Positions 5,955 to 12,504 of a DNA stretch of 13,456 nucleotides are shown in pieces; the stretch's first letter is position 1; each line of letters begins with the position of its first letter. The position numbers were made by a program, and so were the translations under genes. Under the pieces are notes generated by a model. The model made no database searches. It saw only the letters and a program-made list of their open reading frames with translations, and was not told the DNA's origin. The DNA comes from Chloroflexota bacterium (GTDB lineage Bacteria > Chloroflexota > Anaerolineae > Anaerolineales > Villigracilaceae), in assembly GCA_016191985.1 (NCBI GenBank), contig JACPVB010000236.1, positions 1 through 13,456 on the forward strand. Reading direction: 5' to 3'.

Positions 5955-6860
5955 ATGAAAGTATTGATTTGCGACAAGACCGAAAAAGAATATATCGAAC
6001 AAATGCGCGCCGCAGGCCTCACCGTGGATGTGCGTGATGACATCACCCCCGAAGAGTTGATGACCGTCCTGCCCAATTACGAGGGCATGGTTGTCCGTTC
6101 GCGCACAAAGGTGAGGCAGCCGCTCATTGATGTTTGCCCCAACCTCAAGGTCATAGTAAGAGGCGGCGTGGGTCTCGACACCATTGACCACGAATACGCC
6201 AAGTCCAAGGGCATTGCGGTGATGAACACCCCGATGGCAAGCTCCGCTTCAGTGGCGGAGTTGGCAATCGGCTACATGTTCGCCCTCGCCCGCTCCATTT
6301 ATAAAGCGACCTCTTCCATGAAGGCTGAAAAATGGGATAAGAAAAGTTTTGAAGGCGATGAGATCGGTGGCAAGATCCTCGGTCTGATCGGCATCGGCAA
6401 CATCGGCAGGGAAACCGCCAAACGCGCCAGCGCCCTCGGCATGACCGTGCTCGCCTACGACCCCTACGTCAATGAATCGAACGGCATCACGCTTGTCACC
6501 TTGGATGAACTGCTGGCCCAGGCCGATTACATCAGCCTGCACCTGCCAAAGACGAAGGAATCTGCGGGCATGATCGGTGCGGAGCAATTTGCGAAAATGA
6601 AGAACGGCGTCCGCATCGTCAACTGCGCGCGCGGCGGCATCATTGACGAGAATGCGCTCTACGATGCGCTCACCAGCGGCAAGGTCGCCGGCGCGGCATT
6701 GGATGTCTTCGCCGAGGAACCCCCCACCGATTGGAAATTGCTCAAGCTGGATAATGTAATCGGCTCTCCACACATCGGCGCGGCCACAAAGGAAGCGCAG
6801 GCCCGTGTCGGCGCGGAAGTGGCAGAGAAGTTGATCGCGTTTTCGAAGAATGGGAAATAA
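5955..6860 (+). CDS. serA: D-3-phosphoglycerate dehydrogenase, short form
   Basis: Encodes 301 aa. It oxidises 3-phosphoglycerate to 3-phosphohydroxypyruvate with NAD+, the first step of serine synthesis, in the cytoplasm. Seen: substrate-domain RGGVGLDTID (69-78), Rossmann motif GxGxxG at 146-151 (GIGNIG), Asp169 after the second strand (YDP) for NAD over NADP, Arg226 in NCARGGIIDE, catalytic Glu255 in DVFAEEP, and His273 in SPHIGAAT. It stops after the catalytic core, so it lacks the C-terminal ACT or ASB domains of long SerA; serine feedback through ACT is therefore not expected. ATG 5955 has AGGAG at 5942-5946. It is followed by a DUF1015 gene on the same strand. The 2-hydroxyacid dehydrogenase superfamily has other members, but serC next door makes SerA very likely. 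Confidence 0.95.
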   Translation: MKVLICDKTEKEYIEQMRAAGLTVDVRDDITPEELMTVLPNYEGMVVRSRTKVRQPLIDVCPNLKVIVRGGVGLDTIDHEYAKSKGIAVMNTPMASSASVAELAIGYMFALARSIYKATSSMKAEKWDKKSFEGDEIGGKILGLIGIGNIGRETAKRASALGMTVLAYDPYVNESNGITLVTLDELLAQADYISLHLPKTKESAGMIGAEQFAKMKNGVRIVNCARGGIIDENALYDALTSGKVAGAALDVFAEEPPTDWKLLKLDNVIGSPHIGAATKEAQARVGAEVAEKLIAFSKNGK

Positions 6861-6872
6861 TCAGACGATGAG

Positions 6873-6914
6873 CGGAACACGCAGCACGTTTTTAATTCCG
6901 TGCTGCGTGTTCCG
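6873..6914. repeat. 16-bp perfect hairpin between serA and the DUF1015 gene
   Basis: CGGAACACGCAGCACG (6873-6888) pairs exactly with 6899-6914 around the loop TTTTTAATTC. No T run follows, so it is not a normal terminator. It may protect the serA mRNA end or reduce, rather than stop, transcription into the next gene. Confidence 0.55.
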
Positions 6915-6934
6915 TGTCGCGCAATGAGGAGCAT

Positions 6935-8257
6935 ATGAAGATTATCAGTGACATTGGCATTCAAATCCCGCAGGTATATTTGCCCAAACCCGGCGTGGAC
7001 TTAAAGAAATGGGCGGTCATCGCCTGTGACCAGTTCACGTCCGAGCCGGAGTACTGGCATGATGTGGAAAAGATCGTCGGCGATGTGCCCTCCACGTTGA
7101 ATTTAACGTTCCCCGAAGTGCACCTTGAAAAGCCAGGCGAAGAAGAGCGCATTCAAAGCATTCAATTGACTATGCGCAGGTATATGGACGAAGGAATTCT
7201 CCAGCCGCGCGATGGACTTATTTACGTGGAGCGTACCGTTTCTGGAAAAACCCGCAAAGGTATCATCCTCTGCCTAGACCTTGAACGCTATGATTACAAC
7301 AAGGGTTCATCCAGCCTCATCCGCGCCACGGAAGGGACGATTGTTGACCGCCTGCCCCCTCGCATCAAAATCCGTCAGGGCGCGGCGATGGAGTTGCCGC
7401 ACATCCTCGTGCTGATTGATGACCCAAATCACACGGTCATCGAGCCTTTGAGCATGGATAAAGCCAATCTTGAAAAATTATATGATTTCGATCTGATGCT
7501 GGATAGCGGTTACCTGGCTGGGTATGCAGTCAATGCAGCGCATGAGAATCAGGTCATTGAAGCCTTGCGCGGACTTGCCAAGCCTGAAACCTTCGCCGCC
7601 AAGTATGGCATCGGCGCAGACCAGCCCGTTTTGTTGTTTGCCATGGGCGATGGAAATCATTCATTGGCAACGGCCAAGGCGATTTGGGAAAAGATGAAGC
7701 CGCAGGTCGATATGGATCACCCATCACGCTATGCGCTGGTGGAGATTGAAAATGTCCACGACGACGGTTTGGAATTTGAGCCGATCCATCGCGTGCTGTT
7801 TGGATTGAAGAAGGATTTGTTTGCTGGGCTTGAAAAATCGTTTGGCGCGAATTTCAGCTACATCCCCGTCGCGAGCGGAGCGGAAATGATTCAGCGTGTG
7901 GACAATGCCAATGGTGGGAAGCAGGCTATCGGTCTAGTAGGAGGCGGGCGCTCCGCGCAGTTTGGCGTGATTGAGATCGCAAATCCATCATCGAATTTGG
8001 CAGTTGGCACCATTCAATCTTTCCTCGATGCTTTCTTGAAAGATGGCGGCGCGGAGAAGATCGATTATGTGCATGGCGAGGATGTGGTGGAACGGCTTGC
8101 TCTGCAAAATGGCAACGCTGGGTTTTACCTGGCTGGGATGCATAAGAACGAATTGTTCAAGACGGTGATCCTCGATGGCGCTTTGCCGCAAAAAACGTTT
8201 TCGATGGGTGAAGCGCGCGAGAAGCGTTTTTATATGGAGGCGAGAAAGATTGCTTAA
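6935..8257 (+). CDS. DUF1015 family protein
   Basis: Encodes 440 aa, typical family length. No experimentally defined function is known to me. Family features seen: IRATEGTI (129-136), the most characteristic motif AMGDGNHSLATAK (236-248), EPIHRVLFG (282-290), and the closing segment LPQKTFSMGEAREKRFYMEARK. Many members have DGHHR at the central motif, a pattern also found in ParB-fold proteins including the archaeal ADP-dependent serine kinase SerK; here it reads DGNHS. From memory, DUF1015 genes often lie beside serA and serC, and here it starts 74 bases after serA on the same strand, so a role in phosphoserine or serine metabolism is a reasonable inference. ATG 6935 follows GAGGAG (6926-6931) closely; GTG 6914 is less likely because it lies in the hairpin. 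Confidence 0.88.
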   Translation: MKIISDIGIQIPQVYLPKPGVDLKKWAVIACDQFTSEPEYWHDVEKIVGDVPSTLNLTFPEVHLEKPGEEERIQSIQLTMRRYMDEGILQPRDGLIYVERTVSGKTRKGIILCLDLERYDYNKGSSSLIRATEGTIVDRLPPRIKIRQGAAMELPHILVLIDDPNHTVIEPLSMDKANLEKLYDFDLMLDSGYLAGYAVNAAHENQVIEALRGLAKPETFAAKYGIGADQPVLLFAMGDGNHSLATAKAIWEKMKPQVDMDHPSRYALVEIENVHDDGLEFEPIHRVLFGLKKDLFAGLEKSFGANFSYIPVASGAEMIQRVDNANGGKQAIGLVGGGRSAQFGVIEIANPSSNLAVGTIQSFLDAFLKDGGAEKIDYVHGEDVVERLALQNGNAGFYLAGMHKNELFKTVILDGALPQKTFSMGEAREKRFYMEARKIA

Positions 8258-8261
8258 ACAC

Positions 8262-8281
8262 ATCCGCCGGGGACGGCGGAT
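8262..8281. repeat. 7-bp GC-rich hairpin after DUF1015
   Basis: ATCCGCC (8262-8268) pairs with GGCGGAT (8275-8281) around a six-base loop, just after the stop codon. It precedes the stronger terminator at 8299 and may add stability to the mRNA end. Confidence 0.45.
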
Positions 8282-8298
8282 TGAGCATTGGGACTTAC

Positions 8299-8328
8299 AA
8301 AACACCCTTCATCGTTAAGGGTGTTTTT
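8299..8328. terminator. Bidirectional terminator, DUF1015 and the membrane protein
   Basis: AAAACACCCTT (8299-8309) pairs perfectly with AAGGGTGTTTT (8317-8327) around a seven-base loop. A T run ends it on the plus strand, and the A run at 8299 gives T residues on the minus strand. The minus-strand gene ends inside the loop/stem, so its last codons are part of the terminator. Confidence 0.88.
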
Positions 8329-8812
8329 GATTTCGATTCCAAGGGAATTGGAAGGGAAGCATGAGCAGGAAACCGAGGGCGATGACGCCCTGCCCGATCA
8401 AGACACCCGACGCCTGCCACGGTCCGAAATATGGGACCGCAGGGAAGGATTGGGAGCCCATGCCGAAGACATCGGCCATGCCCGCAAAGACGGCAATAAC
8501 ATAGCCTGTGCCAACCAGGCGCGAGCCAATATCTGAGGTGATGGTGCGTTCGATTCCCCACCAAAGGGTTTGCAGGCCAATGTATCCACCGAAGCAGATG
8601 AGGGCAAGGCCAACAAGGAAAACCGCAATTTGAACGAAACCTACAACCGCGCTGCGGTCCCAGCCAAACAAGTCTGGCTTGGCGCCGATCACAAAAATGA
8701 ACAGGCCGGTAAACGTGATAACACTGCTGACGCGGATGCGGGGCGTGGACGAATCGTCCATGCGGGGTGAGGTGGGGATGGGAGTTGAAGCGGAGAGGGG
8801 TTTATCGCTCAT
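8315..8812 (-). CDS. Four-helix membrane protein translationally coupled to the dipeptidase
   Basis: Encodes 165 aa. A polar N-terminus rich in Ser, Thr and Pro (about 35 residues) is followed by four hydrophobic segments, approximately residues 42-54, 64-88, 99-116 and 132-150. I do not recognise the family. Its start ATG (8812-8810) overlaps the dipeptidase stop as ATGA, a usual sign of translational coupling; the clear ribosome binding site one would otherwise expect is missing. A longer open frame from 8848 exists only within the dipeptidase gene. The coupling suggests that the two products are made together, so a membrane role linked to peptide breakdown or uptake is possible but unproven. 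Its stop codon lies in the shared terminator. Confidence 0.75.
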   Translation of the reverse strand: MSDKPLSASTPIPTSPRMDDSSTPRIRVSSVITFTGLFIFVIGAKPDLFGWDRSAVVGFVQIAVFLVGLALICFGGYIGLQTLWWGIERTITSDIGSRLVGTGYVIAVFAGMADVFGMGSQSFPAVPYFGPWQASGVLIGQGVIALGFLLMLPFQFPWNRNQKHP

Positions 8813-9906
8813 GAGGTGGGTAAATCTCTTTTTAAGCGCGCGATCCAATTACCGCCAAGAATATTTTCAACATCGGTCTCGGAGTAGCCGCGTGCCTGCA
8901 ATAAGGATACCAGATTTTGCAAGTCTGCAACGGTGTCAATTTCAGGCGGGACGGATTGTAAGCCGAAGCCGCCGTCAAAATCGGAGCCGATGCCGGCGTG
9001 GAGCGAGTCACCTGCAAGCTGGCAGATGTGGTCAATGTGGTTGACAACGTATGTCAGCGGCACTTCGGCGCGCTGGTTTTTACTGGAAAGCCAGCCAACT
9101 TTGAGATAAGTATTGAAAGGAACGACCCCCACCACCCCATCTCGTTCGATGATGCCTGTGATGATACGGTCTGGAAGGTGGCGGTTTGAATTCGAGTTGG
9201 GCATGAGCGCGGCGCAATTGGCATGTGTGGCGACGATGGGGCCGCGATAAATATCCAAGGCTTCGATGGCGGCGCGTTCGTCCATGTGGCTGAGGTCGAG
9301 GATGAAGTTGTAGTCGGGCATGGCGGCGAGCAGATTGCGCCCATCGTCGGTGAGCGGGCCGGGTTCCTTCCAGCCGCCGCAGTAGCGCGTCCCTACCCAG
9401 GCAGGGCCGATCAGCCGCACGCCCATTTCGTACCATTCTTCCAGTTCAGAGGGATGGCGCACGGCTTCTGCGCCCTCCATGAGGATGACCATGCCGACGG
9501 GGTGTCCGCTCTCGCCTGGGGCTGGATTCTGCCAATGATTCAGAATCAGGTTCAGGTCGGAGGAAGAGGCGATGAGTCGAAATTTATCGGGGATGGAATC
9601 GGTGAGGCGATGATAGGTCAACAACTGTTCGCGGTACAGTTTATGAGCTTCATCAAAATTTTTATAGACTTGTTTTTCGGTTTCAGTTTTTCGAAAACGG
9701 ATGGGAGTGGCAAAGAGTGTGGAAAAAATGACGGCGACCTGCCCGCGCTGGTAATCTGCCCAGCCAAGCAGACTGTCTTCGTTGTCAAGCACAGTTTGTG
9801 AGCCTGCTTCGAGGCGGCGGGTTTCGGCGGCGGAGCGCGTGTAATCGCGCCCGTATTTCAGCATGTTGTAGGCAATGTCCGCGTGGGCATCTACGATTAA
9901 AGGCAT
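8809..9906 (-). CDS. Membrane dipeptidase-type metallopeptidase (peptidase family M19)
   Basis: Encodes 365 aa, normal for bacterial M19 enzymes, which use two zinc ions to cleave dipeptides, often with a D residue at the C-terminal side. Ligands and motifs seen: His8 and Asp10 in VDAHADIAYN, bridging Glu144 in LMEGAEAV, His207 in LSHMDE, His228 in ATHANC, and Asp309 in GIGSDFDG, in the order of the family. Arg242 matches the substrate-contact Arg region. No signal peptide or lipobox is visible, so the enzyme is probably cytoplasmic. ATG 9906 has only a poor ribosome binding site (AGG in the repeated TCGACAGGCTCA). The gene follows rpsA by 61 bases on the same strand with a terminator between; read-through or an unseen promoter must drive it. 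It overlaps the next gene by four bases. Confidence 0.92.
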   Translation of the reverse strand: MPLIVDAHADIAYNMLKYGRDYTRSAAETRRLEAGSQTVLDNEDSLLGWADYQRGQVAVIFSTLFATPIRFRKTETEKQVYKNFDEAHKLYREQLLTYHRLTDSIPDKFRLIASSSDLNLILNHWQNPAPGESGHPVGMVILMEGAEAVRHPSELEEWYEMGVRLIGPAWVGTRYCGGWKEPGPLTDDGRNLLAAMPDYNFILDLSHMDERAAIEALDIYRGPIVATHANCAALMPNSNSNRHLPDRIITGIIERDGVVGVVPFNTYLKVGWLSSKNQRAEVPLTYVVNHIDHICQLAGDSLHAGIGSDFDGGFGLQSVPPEIDTVADLQNLVSLLQARGYSETDVENILGGNWIARLKRDLPTS

Positions 9907-9912
9907 GGTTAT

Positions 9913-9924
9913 TGAGCCTGTCGA
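9913..9924. repeat. Dispersed 12-mer, second copy of the one at 3263
   Basis: TGAGCCTGTCGA here is identical to 3263-3274, and both continue with an A/G-rich, TAT-containing flank. The 12-mer (reverse CGACAGGCTCA) resembles a short repeat I know from intergenic regions of several bacterial phyla. In this copy it forms the leader of the dipeptidase gene. Confidence 0.45.
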
Positions 9925-9936
9925 GATATGGTTATC

Positions 9937-9959
9937 AAAAGCGCACCTTGCGGTGCGCT
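9937..9959 (-). terminator. Intrinsic terminator of the S1 gene
   Basis: On the minus strand AGCGCACC, a four-base loop GCAA, then GGTGCGCT, followed by TTT from 9939. GNRA-type tetraloop and eight pairs make a compact, stable stem. On the plus strand it is followed after CTGC by six T residues, so it could act in both directions. Confidence 0.8.
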
Positions 9960-9967
9960 CTGCTTTT

Positions 9968-11185
9968 TTATTCCTTGTTTTCTTCTTCCGTGTCGTTGAA
10001 TTCCTGGGTGAGCATCTTGAAGTCTTTGTCGGCGAAGGCGGCTGAGTCCACTTTGCGGAGGCTCAGGCCGATGCGGTGCTGGTCTGAGTCGATGCGGATG
10101 ACGCGCAGGGTTTTGACGTCACCTTCCTTGAGGACTTCCTTGGGATGTTCGACGCGGTTCTCACTTAACTCGGAGATGTGGATGAGACCTTCAATATCTC
10201 CTTCGAGACGGGCAAACGCGCCAAACTTGGTGAGGCGGGTGATGACACCTTCCACAAGTTGGCCGACACTGAACTTCTCCACGCGGCTCTTCCAGGGATC
10301 ATCCTGCAAGGCGCGGATGGAAAGTCCGATGCGCTTCTTCTCACGGTCGATGTTGATGACCTTGACCTGCACTTCCTGCCCGACTTCGAGGATTTCCTTG
10401 GGGTGTGCAAGGTGGTCCCACGAAAGTTCGGAGAGATGCACAAGGCCGTCCGCGCCGTTGATGTTGACGAATGCGCCAAAATCCGCGAGGCTGGTGACGC
10501 GCCCGGTGTAGGTCTTGCCTTCTTCGAGTTCACCGATCACGCGGTCTTTCATGGAAGAGCGGGATTCGGTATTGGCAGCGCGTTCGGAAAGGATGAGGCG
10601 GCGGCGTTCGCGATCCACTTCGATGATCTTGACGGAAATGGGCTGGCCGGTCATCTTCTGCCAGCGCTGTTCGGGGGTATCCCCGCTCGATTGAGCGCGG
10701 CGTGTGGCGCTGATCTGTGAGGACGGAACAAAACCGCGTAAGTTGCCGATGGCAACAATCAAACCGCCTTTGTTGTAGCCGATGATCTTTGTGTCGATCA
10801 CGGTCTCGTCGGCGATCATCTTCTCAACATTCTCCCAGGATAACTGTTCCTGGGCACGCTTAAAGGACAGGACGACATTGCCATTCTGGTCTTCAGGGTT
10901 AACAACATACACGTCAACTTCCTGCCCCACTTTTAACTCGGCACGTTCCTCTTCGGTGAGTTGCTCCAACTCACGTCCTGCAACAACACCTTCGGATTTT
11001 GCTCCGATGCTGATGAGAATCTGATTAGGGCCAATGCTCGCGATCATACCTTTGCGAATTTCGCCTGTCTGGGGTAATTCAACGCTTAAGGATTCTGATT
11101 CGAGCAGAGACTCCATGGTTTGATGATTATTTTGCTGGTCTCCCTGCGCATTTGCGGCCCCGCTCAGGGCATCTTTTTGATCCAT
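9968..11185 (-). CDS. rpsA: S1 RNA-binding domain protein, ribosomal protein S1 homolog
   Basis: Encodes 405 aa with four S1 (OB-fold) repeats at about residues 40-110, 126-201, 221-292 and 308-378. The last two have the clear pattern G.V..L..FGAFV.I.G..GLVHLSEL, e.g. TSLADFGAFVNINGADGLVH. S1 proteins bind single-stranded mRNA and help its entry into the 30S subunit. Four-repeat forms occur in Gram-positive-like and other lineages, and whether each is a true ribosomal protein varies, so rpsA is a best guess. The N-terminus (about 1-35) is Gln/Asn/Glu-rich and the tail is acidic (DTEEENKE). Start ATG 11185 has GGAG nine bases upstream; TTG 11200 is an in-frame alternative. A consensus promoter lies at 11221-11249. 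Divergent from the chelatase genes. Confidence 0.9.
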   Translation of the reverse strand: MDQKDALSGAANAQGDQQNNHQTMESLLESESLSVELPQTGEIRKGMIASIGPNQILISIGAKSEGVVAGRELEQLTEEERAELKVGQEVDVYVVNPEDQNGNVVLSFKRAQEQLSWENVEKMIADETVIDTKIIGYNKGGLIVAIGNLRGFVPSSQISATRRAQSSGDTPEQRWQKMTGQPISVKIIEVDRERRRLILSERAANTESRSSMKDRVIGELEEGKTYTGRVTSLADFGAFVNINGADGLVHLSELSWDHLAHPKEILEVGQEVQVKVINIDREKKRIGLSIRALQDDPWKSRVEKFSVGQLVEGVITRLTKFGAFARLEGDIEGLIHISELSENRVEHPKEVLKEGDVKTLRVIRIDSDQHRIGLSLRKVDSAAFADKDFKMLTQEFNDTEEENKE

Positions 11186-11194
11186 CACTCGTGA

Positions 11195-11200
11195 CTCCAA
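11195..11200 (-). promoter_or_regulatory. Ribosome binding site deciding the S1 start
   Basis: TTGGAG on the minus strand, nine bases before ATG 11185. The frame is open to TTG 11200, but that TTG is part of this site, so ATG 11185 is preferred. Confidence 0.5.
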
Positions 11201-11220
11201 TTAACTGAAATGTAAACTGG

Positions 11221-11249
11221 ATTATACAAGTGAATGGTGAAGTTGGCAA
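11221..11249 (-). promoter_or_regulatory. Sigma-70 promoter for the S1 gene
   Basis: On the minus strand TTGCCA (11249-11244), exactly 17 bases, TATAAT (11226-11221). Start expected near 11214, giving a short leader of about 29 bases. Five of six and six of six consensus positions, as expected for a highly expressed translation gene. Confidence 0.8.
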
Positions 11250-11354
11250 CCCTACCATACCCTTTTTCGATTTATTGCTTCCACTATTATGTTTAATCCT
11301 TTTTAAGCTCGTGCAAAGGTGGAAAGTTGAAATTTGGTTCAAATCTTAACGCAG

Positions 11355-11384
11355 TTCCCTGTAAGATGAAACAAGCGTTATAAT
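11355..11384 (+). promoter_or_regulatory. Possible promoter for the chelatase gene
   Basis: Perfect TATAAT at 11379-11384, 25 bases from its first base to the ATG. The -35 region TTCCCT (11355-11360, 18-base spacing) is poor. The leader would be only about 13 bases and would start near the ribosome binding site GGAG (11393-11396). Confidence 0.45.
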
Positions 11385-11403
11385 CACGGGCTGGAGAAAA
11401 TAA

Positions 11404-12504
11404 ATGCCCGCCATCTTTCCCTTCACAGCCATCGTTGGACAGGAGCGCATGAAGCGCGCTCTCATTCTTAATGCCGTTGATACCCGCATCGGCGGCGTGT
11501 TGATCCGTGGTGAACGTGGTACTGCAAAATCCACTGCCGCGCGATCCCTGGCCGCATTGTTACCTCACGTCAAAGTTGTGCAGGAATGCCGTTTTGGATG
11601 CGACCCCGATAAACCAGCAACCTGGTGCACCGAATGCAAGGAACGCGCCGGAACCACAAAAAAACTTCCCACCGCCGAGCGCACAACACCATTCATCAAC
11701 CTCCCCGTTTCCGCCACCGAAGATCGCGTGGTTGGCACATTGGATATCGAAAAGGCCATTCAAAAAGGCGAACGTCATTTCGAGCCTGGCGTGCTCGCTT
11801 CCGCAAACCGTGGATTGCTTTACATCGACGAAGTCAACCTGCTTGACGATCATGTGGTGGATATCCTGCTCGACTCAGCTGCCATGGGCGTAAACACGGT
11901 CGAACGCGAGGGCATTTCCTTCGCCCACCCAGCGCGCTTCATTCTTGTCGGGACGATGAATCCTGAAGAAGGAGATCTCCGCCCTCAGTTGCTGGACCGC
12001 TTCGCGCTTTCGATGGACATTGTCGGCATCCGTGACGCACGTGAGCGCGTCACCATCATGGAACGCAACCTTGCCTATGAAAGCGACGCGGAGTCCTTCC
12101 GTAAAAAATGGCTGACGAAAGAAGAAGAACTTTCCACAAGAATTGCGCACGCCCGCGAACTCGTGGACCGGGTTACTTATACCAGCCGTGACCTGCTTTC
12201 CATCGCTGCTTTAACGGCTTCGTTGAATGTGGACGGTCATCGCGCAGATTTGGTCATCCTCAAAGCCGCGCGCGCCGAGGCCGCCTTTGAAGGCCGCACC
12301 AAAATTAACGATCACGACATTGCACTTGCCGCAGAACTGGCACTCCCGCACCGCATTAAACGCACGCCCTTTCAGCAAGCTGAAATGACCACTGAACAAT
12401 TGCAGGAACGCATCGAACAACTGGCGGGCCAGTCCATGCCGAGCGATGAGGAAGATAGTTCCGAAAGCAAGCAGGACGGCGAAACCGAGGAAAAAAAAAC
12501 TTAA
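11404..12504 (+). CDS. chlI: Magnesium/cobalt chelatase AAA+ subunit (short product of the chlD gene)
   Basis: Encodes 366 aa in the zero frame. It is an AAA+ ATPase that drives metal insertion into porphyrin or corrin by the chelatase. Seen: FPFTAIVGQERMKRAL, Walker A GERGTAKST (36-44), a four-cysteine segment at Cys62, Cys66, Cys75 and Cys78, Walker B LLYIDEVNLL (138-147), sensor-1 Asn186 in LVGTMNPEEGDLRPQLLDRF, arginine-finger candidate Arg199, and sensor-2 Arg290 in ILKAARAEAAF. The end (SDEEDSSESKQDGETEEKK) is acidic like the linker of ChlD. ATG 11404 has GGAG seven bases upstream. It ends six bases after the A run at 12491-12499, with the VWA domain open in -1. It may be the small subunit and also the N-terminal part of the medium subunit. 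Target metal is unknown; without chlorophyll genes, cobalamin (with CobN) is more likely. Confidence 0.9.
   Translation: MPAIFPFTAIVGQERMKRALILNAVDTRIGGVLIRGERGTAKSTAARSLAALLPHVKVVQECRFGCDPDKPATWCTECKERAGTTKKLPTAERTTPFINLPVSATEDRVVGTLDIEKAIQKGERHFEPGVLASANRGLLYIDEVNLLDDHVVDILLDSAAMGVNTVEREGISFAHPARFILVGTMNPEEGDLRPQLLDRFALSMDIVGIRDARERVTIMERNLAYESDAESFRKKWLTKEEELSTRIAHARELVDRVTYTSRDLLSIAALTASLNVDGHRADLVILKAARAEAAFEGRTKINDHDIALAAELALPHRIKRTPFQQAEMTTEQLQERIEQLAGQSMPSDEEDSSESKQDGETEEKKT
12492..12498 (+). promoter_or_regulatory. Candidate -1 frameshift (slippery) site, A AAA AAA within A9
   Basis: Zero-frame codons are GAA AAA AAA ACT TAA (12490-12504), so the heptamer A AAA AAA (12492-12498) has the phase for tandem -1 slippage of two lysine tRNAs. 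After the slip, reading continues as AAC TTA AAA CTC. AGGA (12473-12476) lies 15 bases before and GAGG (12487-12490) touches the run; both could act like an internal Shine-Dalgarno stimulator. Downstream stems are weak (GACC/GGTC around a six-base loop near 12522-12536). Nine A residues could also let RNA polymerase slip to ten, with the same outcome. Confidence 0.7.

Noticed and set aside
6249..6773. 174-residue minus-strand ORF opposite serA
   Set aside because: Antisense shadow typical of GC-biased codon use; serA motifs are all on the plus strand.
9223..9801. 192-residue plus-strand ORF opposite the dipeptidase
   Set aside because: Antisense shadow; the metal-ligand pattern on the minus strand identifies the real gene.
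10178..10720. 180-residue plus-strand ORF opposite the S1 gene
   Set aside because: Antisense shadow of repeated S1 motifs, no ribosome binding site.
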